64,000 nucleotides of DNA from Rhizobium rosettiformans (lineage in GTDB: Bacteria > Pseudomonadota > Alphaproteobacteria > Rhizobiales > Rhizobiaceae), in the NCBI RefSeq assembly GCF_016806065.1, contig NZ_CP032405.1, positions 124,001-188,000 of the forward strand, given 5' to 3'. The translations under genes were made by a program, and so were the position numbers. Every line of letters starts with the position of its first letter. Position 1 is the first letter of the stretch. Of this stretch, positions 45,170-53,809 are shown piece by piece. The notes below the pieces were generated by a model. The model was given only the letters and a program-made list of their open reading frames with translations, was not told the origin of the DNA and did no database searches.

Positions 45170-47002
45170 TCAGGGAGCTCCGAAGCGGCTCGGATCGACC
45201 GTGGTGGCATCGAGGCGGAACCCGTCAGGAACAGCGGTCGGGGGTGCCACGAGCGAACGCGACACGACGCGCGGGGCCTTCACCGGCTTGGCGACGGATT
45301 CAAACTTGCCCTGGTTTAGCGCCCACTGCTCGATCATGTTCTTGGTGAGCTGGGTGCCACCATACATGGCCATGTGTGCGCGCTCTGCATCTTCCTGTCC
45401 CGGACGACCGCCCTTCTTCGGCACGACTGCATCGGCGTCTGCCACTGGCTCGGACGGTGCATCGAACATGTCGCCGAACTGTGCGGTCGACTCGACGCTG
45501 GCTTCCTGCTGTGGCGGGATCGACGCCATTTCGACAGGCTTTGCAGCCGGCGCCGGTGCGGCACGAAGCTCGGCCTGAGCGGGCGCGCTCGACGGGATCG
45601 GTGCGGCCATTTCCGGCATGGTGCTGTCTTCCAGGGCGGCAGCGGCCTCAGGCGACAGGATCGCCTGTTCGACTTCATCCACTTCCGCTTCGGCTTCCGC
45701 CTGGGCGGAGGCGAGCAGCGCCTCGGCGACCTGCGGACGGGCTGCTGGCACAGGAACAGTCATACCATCCGCAAGCATCATCGCATTTGCCGTATTCGGA
45801 TCAATCGAGGCCGTCATGACGCCTTCCGCTACGCCAGCCTGCGGCCGTGCCTGCAGGAGCGTCGGAACCGGTACGTTCAGGGCCGCAAGGTCGGGGAATT
45901 CATTCGCCGCCGGTGTGGGCACGCCGCTTGCCACCTGTTGCAGCGCATCTTCGGCGGCGTTGCGCGGTGGCTGATAAAGCGCAACGGCAAGGCTGTTGTC
46001 GGCCGGACGCAGCGAGGGTCGCGCCTGGGGAACTGGCGCATCCGCAGCGTCGACGCCAGGAAGCGTATTGGCGACCATCACAGGCTCGGACGCCGTCACG
46101 ACGGGTTCCTGGCGCGGCGCGGCCGGAGCTGGCTGCGCCGTGGCCGGACGAGCGGCGGGTTGCGGCACATCCTCAACCTCATCCTCGTCGCCACCGCCGA
46201 ACAGCATGGCAAGAAAGTTGCGCGGACGCCCGCGGGTCTTTTCCTCGGCGATCATGACGGTATTGCCGGACGCGACGCGGCGCTTGTATTCGGCCAGCGC
46301 CTGCTGGTAGCCCGGCAGCGGCTTGCCGTCGGAGGGAATATGGACGGTCTTGCCGTCAGGGAAGAGACGCACGAGATCCTGACGGTTCATGCGCGGCCAG
46401 GCACGCACACCGGCAACGTCCATGTGAACGAAAGGCGAGCCGGAATTCGGATAAAAGCCAACGCCGCCAGCCTGCATCTTCACGCCGATTTCGCGCAGCG
46501 TCTTCAGGGGAACACCGGGGATGTAGAAATCCATCGCCGTGCCGCGCATGTGCTGGCTTTCCTTCGCCACACCCTGGGAGCGCGAACGCAGCATGTTGTT
46601 CGTCGCAGGCGAACGATAGGCTGAGACGACCTTGATGTATCCCTTGGCACGCGACTGGCGATAAACTTCCCAGACAAGATCGAAGAGGCGCGGGTCCATC
46701 TTCGTCGGCTCGTTGCGGCGCCAGTCACGGAGAATATAATTGAGTTGTTTCAGACCCTTAGGGTCATAGCGGCCATTACGCTTGAAGGTGATCGATGCCT
46801 TCTCGCCGGTATGAACGAATTCAATGTTGAGCGTACGGGTCTCAGCACGCGCAGCGGCGGCATTTCCAAACAGGAAGCAGAAGCTCATGAGAAGGGCGGC
46901 AAAAAGCGAAGACAACAGCCGGTTCACCGGCTGCGCAGACGCAAGCCGGATTTTGCGCTCGTTTTGTCCATAGAGCGCGCTGATGTCCTGCGATGCCTGC
47001 AA
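45170..47002 (-). CDS. DUF882/M15-like peptidase with long disordered tail
   Basis: About 610 residues. A membrane-targeting segment (RLLSSLFAALLMSFCFLFGNAAAARA) leads into a YcbK/DUF882 domain, a zinc peptidase of the M15 D,D-carboxypeptidase fold: VVSAYRSPATNNMLRSRS, ESQHMRGTAMDFYIPG with His and Asp ligands, and PFVHMDVAG with the second His. After about residue 225 the sequence turns Pro/Ala/Glu-rich and low in complexity for over 350 residues (APVPQARPSLRPAD, PAAPRQEPVV). Probably acts on peptidoglycan in the periplasm. The start is uncertain: TTG at 47002 has GGGG before it, TTG at 47038 is the upstream limit. Confidence 0.82.
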   Translation of the reverse strand: MQASQDISALYGQNERKIRLASAQPVNRLLSSLFAALLMSFCFLFGNAAAARAETRTLNIEFVHTGEKASITFKRNGRYDPKGLKQLNYILRDWRRNEPTKMDPRLFDLVWEVYRQSRAKGYIKVVSAYRSPATNNMLRSRSQGVAKESQHMRGTAMDFYIPGVPLKTLREIGVKMQAGGVGFYPNSGSPFVHMDVAGVRAWPRMNRQDLVRLFPDGKTVHIPSDGKPLPGYQQALAEYKRRVASGNTVMIAEEKTRGRPRNFLAMLFGGGDEDEVEDVPQPAARPATAQPAPAAPRQEPVVTASEPVMVANTLPGVDAADAPVPQARPSLRPADNSLAVALYQPPRNAAEDALQQVASGVPTPAANEFPDLAALNVPVPTLLQARPQAGVAEGVMTASIDPNTANAMMLADGMTVPVPAARPQVAEALLASAQAEAEAEVDEVEQAILSPEAAAALEDSTMPEMAAPIPSSAPAQAELRAAPAPAAKPVEMASIPPQQEASVESTAQFGDMFDAPSEPVADADAVVPKKGGRPGQEDAERAHMAMYGGTQLTKNMIEQWALNQGKFESVAKPVKAPRVVSRSLVAPPTAVPDGFRLDATTVDPSRFGAP

Positions 47003-47067
47003 TGCAATCCCCGTCCGAAAGACTACGTCCCACGCCAACCGAAATGAACGTCAAATGCGGTCATACC

Positions 47068-47081
47068 ATGGCAAATTTGCC
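47068..47081. promoter_or_regulatory. 14-base perfect palindrome upstream of the DUF882 gene
   Basis: TGGCAAATTTGCCA at 47068-47081, some 30-66 bases before the possible starts of the minus-strand gene. Candidate operator; no sigma-54 spacing. Confidence 0.4.
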
Positions 47082-47190
47082 ACATCCGCACAAGCTGTCA
47101 CTTTATGGTGAACGCTTGCCTAACAAATGCTTAGCTCCTTGGTAGGCGATTAAGCTTACCCCAGAGTTAACATCGAACGGTTGAGGCAAA

Positions 47191-48708
47191 TCAAGCAGCA
47201 TCCTTCTGCGGATCGTCGGGATCGATTCCGTAATCCTTGAGCTTGCGGTAGAGCGTCGACCGCCCGATACCGAGCTTTCGGGCGACCTGGCTCATCTGGC
47301 CCCGATAGAACTTCAGCGCGAAGCGGATCAGTTCCTCCTCGATCTCCGCCAGCTTGCGCACATTGCCGGCCTCGTCGGTACTGACGATGACATTGCCGGA
47401 GGCCGACCCATTGAAACCTGTGGATGGAGCCGACGGACCGCCGCTGAAGCTTGCTGCACGCTCGGCAAGAGCGGCCTGAACCTTGGCGATCGGGCTCGGC
47501 TCATACACAGCGGCCTGCGCCTCGCTGCCGACAGTCGCGCCTCGATGACTGGTGACCTGCGCTACAATCTGCGGGAATTCGCTTTCCTTGAGGCTTGTGC
47601 CCTCGGCCAGAACAACAGCGCGGAAGATCGCGTTCTCGAGCTGCCTCGTATTGCCGGGCCAGTCGAAGGAAGTCAGCAGGGCAAGTGCGGAAGATTCGAC
47701 CTGCAGGGTCCGCGGCAGGCGCTGCTCGAGCGAAAAGCGCTCGACAAAGGCCCGGATCAGATGCGGGATATCCTCCTTGCGGCGCCGCAGGGCCGCAATG
47801 GTGATCGGAAAGACGTTGACGCGATAATAGAGGTCCTCGCGGAAGCGCCCGGCCTTGACCTCCTCGATCAGGTCCTTGTTGGTTGCCAGAACCAGCCGCA
47901 CATTGGCCTTCAGGGGCTTCGCCTGTCCGCTACGATGCACCTCGCCGGACTGGACGACTTCGAGCAGGCGCATCTGGCCGACTGGCGGCAACTCGCTGAT
48001 TTCCTCGATGAAGAGCGTGCCACCTTCGGCCTCGGCCACCTTGCCCGTCTGGGTTTCGCTGCCGAACAGCACGTCTTCGATCTGCGCAGGCGTGATGGCA
48101 TTGCAATTGACCGAAACGAAGGGACGGGACGACCGATCGCTGGCGGCATGGATGGCGCGTGCCACGAGCTCCTTGCCGACGCCTGCTTCGCCTTCGAGCA
48201 TCACGGGGATCATCGATTGTGCTGCACGGCGGCCGAGCTCCACGACGCGAGACATGGCCGCACTGGCCGCAACGACGTCGGAAAAGCTGACCGAACCGCT
48301 GCGGGCCCGGCGCGGCGTACGGCCCTGCTGGCTGGTGCGATGGATCTTCAAAGCCGATTCGATCGCACCGATCAGCCGCTCCTGGGCGATCGGCTTGACG
48401 AGGAAGTCGAAAGCACCCGCACGCACGGCGTTGAGCGCGGTTTCGGTCGCGCCTTCCGTCGTACAGACAATGACAGGCACGCCCGCATTGATCTCGGCAA
48501 GCATCGGGATGACGCTGGGATTTAGGCCGTCTGCGGCTGTCACGTCCAGCACCACGACACCGATCTGCTCGGCGTGACGGCGGAAGAGTTCGACACCCGC
48601 AGGCGCGGTGTCGGCGACATGAACGGCATGGCCGTGCGCTTCGATCGCAGCCTTCATGCTGCGGCGCTCGGCGGCATCTTCATCGATGAGTAGAATCTGT
48701 GCGGTCAA
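47191..48708 (-). CDS. NtrC-family response regulator lacking the GAFTGA loop
   Basis: 505 residues. Receiver domain at 1-120: acid pair at 9/11, phospho-acceptor Asp55 (VVVLD), Thr83/84, Lys105. AAA+ domain at about 140-375: Walker A GEAGVGKE (173-180), Walker B region GGTLFIEEISEL (229-240), and GRFREDLYYRVNVFPI with the arginine finger. Where family members have FGxxxGAFTGA, this protein reads DVLFGSETQTGKVAEAEGG, so the sigma-54-contacting loop is missing by about ten residues. C-terminal Fis-type HTH (about 455-498, SQVARKLGIGRSTLYRKLKDYGI). Such forms cannot remodel sigma-54 and probably act with sigma-70 as DNA-binding regulators. No kinase gene beside it. Confidence 0.9.
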   Translation of the reverse strand: MTAQILLIDEDAAERRSMKAAIEAHGHAVHVADTAPAGVELFRRHAEQIGVVVLDVTAADGLNPSVIPMLAEINAGVPVIVCTTEGATETALNAVRAGAFDFLVKPIAQERLIGAIESALKIHRTSQQGRTPRRARSGSVSFSDVVAASAAMSRVVELGRRAAQSMIPVMLEGEAGVGKELVARAIHAASDRSSRPFVSVNCNAITPAQIEDVLFGSETQTGKVAEAEGGTLFIEEISELPPVGQMRLLEVVQSGEVHRSGQAKPLKANVRLVLATNKDLIEEVKAGRFREDLYYRVNVFPITIAALRRRKEDIPHLIRAFVERFSLEQRLPRTLQVESSALALLTSFDWPGNTRQLENAIFRAVVLAEGTSLKESEFPQIVAQVTSHRGATVGSEAQAAVYEPSPIAKVQAALAERAASFSGGPSAPSTGFNGSASGNVIVSTDEAGNVRKLAEIEEELIRFALKFYRGQMSQVARKLGIGRSTLYRKLKDYGIDPDDPQKDAA

Positions 48709-48812
48709 CTTGCGCTCCCCGAGGCTGTTTCGGCGCGTTCGCGCTCCTGGGTTATCGCGGGCAGACTGGCAGAAAGGCCTGAAGATGTTCTTGGGAGAAA
48801 ACCTAACATTTT

Positions 48813-48829
48813 AACGGTCCTTAACCGTT
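48813..48829. promoter_or_regulatory. Inverted repeat between the regulator and pepF
   Basis: AACGGT-CCTTA-ACCGTT: six-base arms about a five-base centre, in the divergent region 105 bases from the regulator start and 132 from pepF. Possible autoregulatory site. Confidence 0.4.
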
Positions 48830-48960
48830 TATGGCACAATCCACAGCGGCACTGCGGCAATCGGCTCGCTCTGGTCGCCCTACACCGGCACACCCGGCTG
48901 CTTGCCCATCGGCAGACGACTGACTACATCTCCCGAACGAACGAGAGAAAGGACGTCACC

Positions 48961-50811
48961 ATGATGATCGACCGCCGCCCAGCCTTAAGCTCCCTCACCC
49001 AGGCCTCCGCGAGCAGGGATCAAAACCTCGGCGACCTTCCCGTCTGGAAACTCGAAGACCTCTATCCCGGCCAGACCTCGTCGGAATTTCTCGGTGCCGT
49101 CGAGAAGGCCGGCGCCGATGCGCTTGCCTTTGAGACGAAGTGGAAGGGCAAGCTTGCAGCATCTCTCGAAACCGTCGGGGAAGGCTCGCTGGCCGAAGCG
49201 CTGCGGGAGATGGAAGCACTGGAAGACCTGCTCGGTCGCATCGCCTCCTATGCCGGCCTCACTTATTATTCCGACATGACCAATCCGGCGAATGGCAAGT
49301 TCTTCGGTGATATCCAGGCGAAGCTGACGGACATGTCGTCCCGCCTTCTCTTCTTCCCGCTGGAACTCAACCGCCTGCCCGACGACGCTGTCGATGCGGC
49401 CATGGACCGCGATCAGGCTCTCGGCCACTTCCGCCCCTGGATCGTCGACCTGCGCAAGGACAAGCCCTTCCAGCTCGACGACCGCTTCGAACAGCTTTTC
49501 CTTGAGAAGTCGCAGACGGGTGCTGCGGCCTTCAACCGCCTGTTCGACGAGACGCTTGCCGCACTTCGTTTCAAGGTCGGCGAGGACGAGATGCCGCTCG
49601 AACCGACGCTGACGCTTCTTCAGGATGCCGACCCGGCCAAGCGCAAGCTCGCTGCCGAAGCCCTGTCGAAGACCTTCAAGGACAATATCCGCATCTTCAC
49701 TCTGGTGACCAACACGCTCGCCAAGGACAAGGACATCTCCGACCGCTGGCGCGGCTTCGAGGACATCGCCGATAGTCGCCACCTCGCCAACCGGGTCGAG
49801 CGCGAAGTCGTCGATGCGCTGGCCGAAGCGGTCCGCGAAGCCTATCCGCGCCTGTCACATCGCTATTACAAGATGAAGGCGAAGTGGCTCGGCATGGACC
49901 AGATGAATTTCTGGGACCGCAATGCGCCGCTTGCCGAAACGCCTGACAGACTGATCTCCTGGGATGAAGCCAAGGACATGGTGCTGTCAGCCTATGGCGG
50001 CTTTGCGCCCGAAATGGCCGAGATCGCCGGCCGCTTTTTCGACGGCGGCTGGATCGATGCGCCTGCCCGCCCCGGCAAGGCCCCTGGCGCCTTCGCCCAT
50101 CCGACAGTGCCTTCGGCTCACCCCTACGTTCTGGTGAATTACCTCGGCAAGCCGCGCGATGTCATGACGCTCGCCCATGAACTGGGCCACGGCGTGCACC
50201 AGGTGCTGGCCGGCGGCCAGGGTGCGCTGATGTGCCAGACCCCGCTGACGCTCGCAGAAACCGCGTCCGTCTTCGGCGAAATGCTGACCTTCCGCGCGCT
50301 TCTGGACAAGACGACCGATAAACGCGAACGAAAGGCCATGCTCGCCCAGAAGGTCGAGGACATGATCAACACGGTCGTACGCCAGATCGCCTTCTACCAG
50401 TTTGAGCGTAAGATCCACACCGCCCGCAAGGAGGGCGAATTGACGGCCGAGAAGATCGGCGAATTGTGGCTTTCCGTGCAGCAGGAAAGCCTGGGGCCGG
50501 CGATCAAGATCTCGGAAGGCTATGAGAACTGGTGGGCCTATATCCCCCATTTCATCCACTCGCCATTCTACGTCTATGCCTATGCCTTCGGCGACTGCCT
50601 GGTGAACTCGCTCTATGCCGTCTACCAGAACGCCGACCAGGGCTTCCAGGACAAGTATTTCGAGCTCCTGAAGGCTGGCGGCACCAAACATCACTCCGAG
50701 CTGCTCGCCCCCTTCGGCCTCGATGCCACCGATCCGTCGTTCTGGGCCAAGGGTCTGTCGATGATCGAGGGGCTTATCGACGAGCTGGAAGCGCTAGATA
50801 AGGCGGCCTGA
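48961..50811 (+). CDS. pepF: M3 family oligoendopeptidase F
   Basis: A 616-residue cytosolic zinc metallopeptidase that cuts short peptides. Zinc motif HELGH at residues 406-410, with the third ligand Glu in LAETASVFGEM. The N-terminal WKLEDLYPG and the large helical body (FPLELNRLPDD, FEDIADSRHLANRVE) are typical of PepF. ENWWAYIPHFIHSPFYVYAYAFGDCL is the conserved C-terminal substrate region. Two ATGs in a row (48961, 48964); either may be used. pabB follows 22 bases later on the same strand. Confidence 0.94.
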   Translation: MMIDRRPALSSLTQASASRDQNLGDLPVWKLEDLYPGQTSSEFLGAVEKAGADALAFETKWKGKLAASLETVGEGSLAEALREMEALEDLLGRIASYAGLTYYSDMTNPANGKFFGDIQAKLTDMSSRLLFFPLELNRLPDDAVDAAMDRDQALGHFRPWIVDLRKDKPFQLDDRFEQLFLEKSQTGAAAFNRLFDETLAALRFKVGEDEMPLEPTLTLLQDADPAKRKLAAEALSKTFKDNIRIFTLVTNTLAKDKDISDRWRGFEDIADSRHLANRVEREVVDALAEAVREAYPRLSHRYYKMKAKWLGMDQMNFWDRNAPLAETPDRLISWDEAKDMVLSAYGGFAPEMAEIAGRFFDGGWIDAPARPGKAPGAFAHPTVPSAHPYVLVNYLGKPRDVMTLAHELGHGVHQVLAGGQGALMCQTPLTLAETASVFGEMLTFRALLDKTTDKRERKAMLAQKVEDMINTVVRQIAFYQFERKIHTARKEGELTAEKIGELWLSVQQESLGPAIKISEGYENWWAYIPHFIHSPFYVYAYAFGDCLVNSLYAVYQNADQGFQDKYFELLKAGGTKHHSELLAPFGLDATDPSFWAKGLSMIEGLIDELEALDKAA

Positions 50812-50833
50812 ACAGCGGAGCTGCCGACATCCC

Positions 50834-51997
50834 ATGCGTGACCACGCGCCCTATGCGCTCTTCCGCGACGACCGCGCGGGGACAAGCCTCGTCTTTGCCG
50901 AACCGGAGACGCTTGTCGTCGCCCGGACGGCAGACGAGGTCGAGCCTGCGCTCGCCAGATTGGAGGCAGCCCGGAAGGCCGGCAAGTGGCTGGCGGGCTA
51001 TCTGTCCTATGAGGCCGGCTTCGTATTCGAACCGAAGCTGAGGCCGCTTGTTGAGGACGGGCGCGAAACACCGCTGATCGCGATGGGGGTCTTCGACGCT
51101 CCCGCATCAGTCGAGCACCCGCTGGCACAGGCGCCCTCCAATATTCCAAACGCGCCGCTCTTGAGCGACCCGCGCGCGGGCTGGGATCTTGAAAACTATC
51201 GCCGCCGCTTCGACCGCCTGCATCATCACTTGCGCAAGGGCGACTGCTATCAGGCAAACCTGACCATGCCCGTAGAGGCCCGCTGGGATGGCGACCCCCG
51301 CGCCGCCTTCTGGTCGCTCGTCGGTCGCCAGCCAGTGCATTATGGCGCGCTGATCGACTACGGCACCGGCCCTGTTATCCTGTCCCGCTCGCCCGAACTC
51401 TTCTTCTCTGTCGACGAGGATGGCTGGATAGAAACCCGCCCGATGAAGGGCACGGCACGGCGCGGGGCAAGCCCCGAGGAGGACGAGGCAATCATAGAAG
51501 CGATGCTTGCCGACGAGAAGACCCAGGCCGAAAACAGGATGATCGTCGACCTCCTGCGCAACGACGTTTCCGTCATCACGGAGGTCGGCACACTCTCGGT
51601 CCCCAAGCTCTTCGCCATCGAGACCTATCCGACCGTGCATCAAATGGTCAGCTATGTACGCGCCAGGCTCTTGCCCGAAATCGGCCTGCCCGAGATCATG
51701 GCCGCCCTCTTTCCCTGCGGCTCGGTGACCGGCGCCCCGAAAATGTGGGCCATGCGCATCCTGCATGAACTCGAAGCCGGCCCGCGCGACGTCTATTGCG
51801 GGGCAATCGGCTGGTGCGACCCGGCAGGCCCCATGCGTTTTTCAGTGGCAATCCGCACCATCTCCCTTTTCAACGAGGGGCGCGCCGTCTTCAATGTCGG
51901 CGGCGGCATCGTCTTCGATTCGAAGGCTGAGGCCGAATACGAGGAATGCCTGCTGAAGGCGCGTTTTGCCCTGGGTGATCAATGGATTTCTCGCTGA
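50834..51997 (+). CDS. pabB: Aminodeoxychorismate synthase component I
   Basis: Makes 4-amino-4-deoxychorismate from chorismate and ammonia for folate synthesis. 387 residues, the short form lacking the N-terminal extra domain. LRKGDCYQANLTMP, VILSRSPELFFSVD, TRPMKGTARRGASPEEDE, NRMIVDLLRNDVS, TVHQMVSYVRARL, LFPCGSVTGAPKMWAM and CGAIGW span the chorismate-binding domain. The 3' end overlaps the pabC-like gene by 16 bases, so they are coupled. Confidence 0.92.
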   Translation: MRDHAPYALFRDDRAGTSLVFAEPETLVVARTADEVEPALARLEAARKAGKWLAGYLSYEAGFVFEPKLRPLVEDGRETPLIAMGVFDAPASVEHPLAQAPSNIPNAPLLSDPRAGWDLENYRRRFDRLHHHLRKGDCYQANLTMPVEARWDGDPRAAFWSLVGRQPVHYGALIDYGTGPVILSRSPELFFSVDEDGWIETRPMKGTARRGASPEEDEAIIEAMLADEKTQAENRMIVDLLRNDVSVITEVGTLSVPKLFAIETYPTVHQMVSYVRARLLPEIGLPEIMAALFPCGSVTGAPKMWAMRILHELEAGPRDVYCGAIGWCDPAGPMRFSVAIRTISLFNEGRAVFNVGGGIVFDSKAEAEYEECLLKARFALGDQWISR

Positions 51998-52605
51998 TCG
52001 AGACGATGCGCTGGCAGCCGGACGCAGGTTTCCTGCGGCTCGACCAGCATCTGCGCCGTCTCTCCCGCTCTGCCGATGCGCTGGGTTTCCGCCAGCCGCA
52101 GGACGCAAAAGGCAAACTCGAGAGGGAAGTGTCCGGCGATACACCACTGCGCGTGCGCCTCGTCATGACCTATCGCGGCAAGATGGAGGTGACGGCGACG
52201 CCCTTCGAGCCGATCCCGGAAGAAACGGTCTGGCGCCTGAAGATCGCAAAGACAAAGCTGCAGTCCGAAGACAGCCTCTTCCGCCACAAGACCACCCGTC
52301 GCGAACCCTACGAGGCCGCGCGCGCCGAGTTTTCCAAGGATGAGGCCGACGAGTTGATCCTACTCAACGAGCGGGGCGAGGTCTGCGAAGGCACGATCAC
52401 CAACATTTTCGCCGAAGCCGCCGACGGCATGCTGCTGACCCCGCCACTCACCAGCGGCCTTCTGCCGGGCGTTCTGCGCGCCGAACTGATCCGGGAGCGC
52501 AAGGCGCGTGGCGAAGTGCTGAAACTCGACGACCTTCGCCAGCGCAAGCTTTTTGTCGGCAACTCCCTGCGCGGCCTGATCCGCGCAGAACTGGTGGAAG
52601 GCTAA
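51982..52605 (+). CDS. pabC: Aminotransferase class IV, likely aminodeoxychorismate lyase
   Basis: 207-residue PLP enzyme that would turn aminodeoxychorismate into p-aminobenzoate and pyruvate. LLNERGEVCEGTITNIF and LLTPPLTSGLLPGVLRAELIRE are the fold IV signatures; the Schiff-base lysine is expected in LFRHKTTRREPYE. Short but complete. It starts inside the end of pabB, which makes PABA synthesis the likely role. The start MDFSLIETMRW at 51982 fits the family. Convergent with the Atu4866 gene by six bases. Confidence 0.85.
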   Translation: MDFSLIETMRWQPDAGFLRLDQHLRRLSRSADALGFRQPQDAKGKLEREVSGDTPLRVRLVMTYRGKMEVTATPFEPIPEETVWRLKIAKTKLQSEDSLFRHKTTRREPYEAARAEFSKDEADELILLNERGEVCEGTITNIFAEAADGMLLTPPLTSGLLPGVLRAELIRERKARGEVLKLDDLRQRKLFVGNSLRGLIRAELVEG

Positions 52606-52611
52606 GCCCGG

Positions 52612-52965
52612 TTACTTTCGTCGGTAAAAGATCATGCCCCCGTGGTGCAGCACATCCTGGCTGACGAAGGTACCGTCGGCTGTAAAGCCCGTATCGTCCC
52701 AATAGTCGATGTGATTGCCGGTGACGACATATCGTCCCTGATAGGCGCTCTCTCTGGGTCCTCGGGCCTCATCGTAACGGCCATTCGGCAGGAGTTCGTG
52801 CCGGATCCTGCCGTCTTCGGTAACCCACATGCCGACGTAAGGATGGGACTGCTCGGTCTTCGATGTTTGATCCATGTTTTCTTCTGCCAGAACGTTGAGG
52901 GGATAAACCGGCGCCGTCGCCAGTGCGATGACGGTGCCAAGAGCAATGGGGTGAAAACGCTTCAT
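52612..52965 (-). CDS. Exported Atu4866-type protein
   Basis: 117 residues. N-terminal MKRFHPIALGTVIALATAPVYPLNVLAE is a signal peptide. The rest, HPYVGMWVTEDGRIRHELLPNGRYDEARGPRESAYQGRYVVTGNHIDYWDDTGFTADGTFVSQDVLHHGGMIFYRR, is the small beta-rich Atu4866 domain first described in Agrobacterium. GGAGG lies before the ATG at 52965; the ATG at 52977 overlaps the SDR stop (TGATG) and lacks a ribosome site. Read with the SDR gene upstream. Function unknown; the family resembles lipocalin-like barrels. Confidence 0.82.
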   Translation of the reverse strand: MKRFHPIALGTVIALATAPVYPLNVLAEENMDQTSKTEQSHPYVGMWVTEDGRIRHELLPNGRYDEARGPRESAYQGRYVVTGNHIDYWDDTGFTADGTFVSQDVLHHGGMIFYRRK

Positions 52966-52976
52966 CCTGGCCTCCA

Positions 52977-53699
52977 TCAGTAAGGCGAACGCACAGGGCG
53001 CACGACGATTTCGCTGACATCGACGTCGTCAGGCTGTTCCATCGCGTAGCGGACAGCCCGGCCGATGGCGTCGGGTGTCAAAGCGATGGCACGAAAGCCT
53101 TTCATCGCTTCGGCAGCCACGGGATCCGAGATCGTGTCGGCCAGTTCGCTCTCGACGACGCCGGGATGGATGCAGGTGACACGCAGCCTGTCGTTCTCCT
53201 GGCGAAGACCATCGGAGATCGCCCGGACCGCAAACTTCGTGGCGCAGTAGACGGCCGCCGTCGGCGAGACCGTCAGCGCGCCGATCGAGGCGATGTTGAC
53301 GATATGCCCGGAACCCCGCTCGGTCATTTCTGGCAGCACGGCTGCGACCCCGTAGAGGACACCCTTGATGTTGACGTCCACCATGCGGTCCCATTCGTCG
53401 ACCTTCAGCGACGACATCAGCGAAAGCGGCATGACGCCTGCATTGTTGACGATCGCATCGACGCGTCCGTATTCCTCCCGAGCGGCCCCGGCAAAGGCTG
53501 CCACATTGGCGCGATCGGTGACATCGAGGCTGCGCGTCATCACCCGACCGCCGGCCCAGCGGATCTCATCCGCCACCTTTTCCAGCCTGTCGACGCGACG
53601 CGCACCAAGAACCACCGTTGCTCCGGCTTTCGCCAATTCGTGGGCGATGCCCACCCCGATCCCGCTCGATGCACCGGTAACCAAGACGACTTTATCCAT
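52977..53699 (-). CDS. Short-chain dehydrogenase/reductase
   Basis: 240-residue classical SDR oxidoreductase. TGASSGIG at 8-15 binds the cofactor, with NNAG at 85-88; catalytic Ser is in NIASIG, Tyr151 and Lys155 in YCATK. Arg34-35 after the second strand suggests NADP preference. The substrate is unknown. It forms a unit with the Atu4866 gene and is divergent from a LysR gene 110 bases away, the usual arrangement for a regulator and its target. Confidence 0.9.
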   Translation of the reverse strand: MDKVVLVTGASSGIGVGIAHELAKAGATVVLGARRVDRLEKVADEIRWAGGRVMTRSLDVTDRANVAAFAGAAREEYGRVDAIVNNAGVMPLSLMSSLKVDEWDRMVDVNIKGVLYGVAAVLPEMTERGSGHIVNIASIGALTVSPTAAVYCATKFAVRAISDGLRQENDRLRVTCIHPGVVESELADTISDPVAAEAMKGFRAIALTPDAIGRAVRYAMEQPDDVDVSEIVVRPVRSPY

Positions 53700-53809
53700 G
53701 ACGTTTCCTTTCTTGCTTCGCGCCAGATGCGCTTGTCAGGAAGATAAGGCTGCGTCATTGTCGCGATTAGCAGCTAAAAACTTTCTTCGTTGGGAAGAGA
53801 AACTAACCA

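Noticed and set aside
48811..48824. CtrA box near the NtrC-type regulator
   Set aside because: TTAA-CGGTCC-TTAA has a six-base, not seven-base, spacer. The inverted repeat reading fits better.
53784..53798. LysR operator TCTTC-GTTGG-GAAGA
   Set aside because: One arm is the ribosome-binding site of lysR itself and the T-N11-A pattern is not met.
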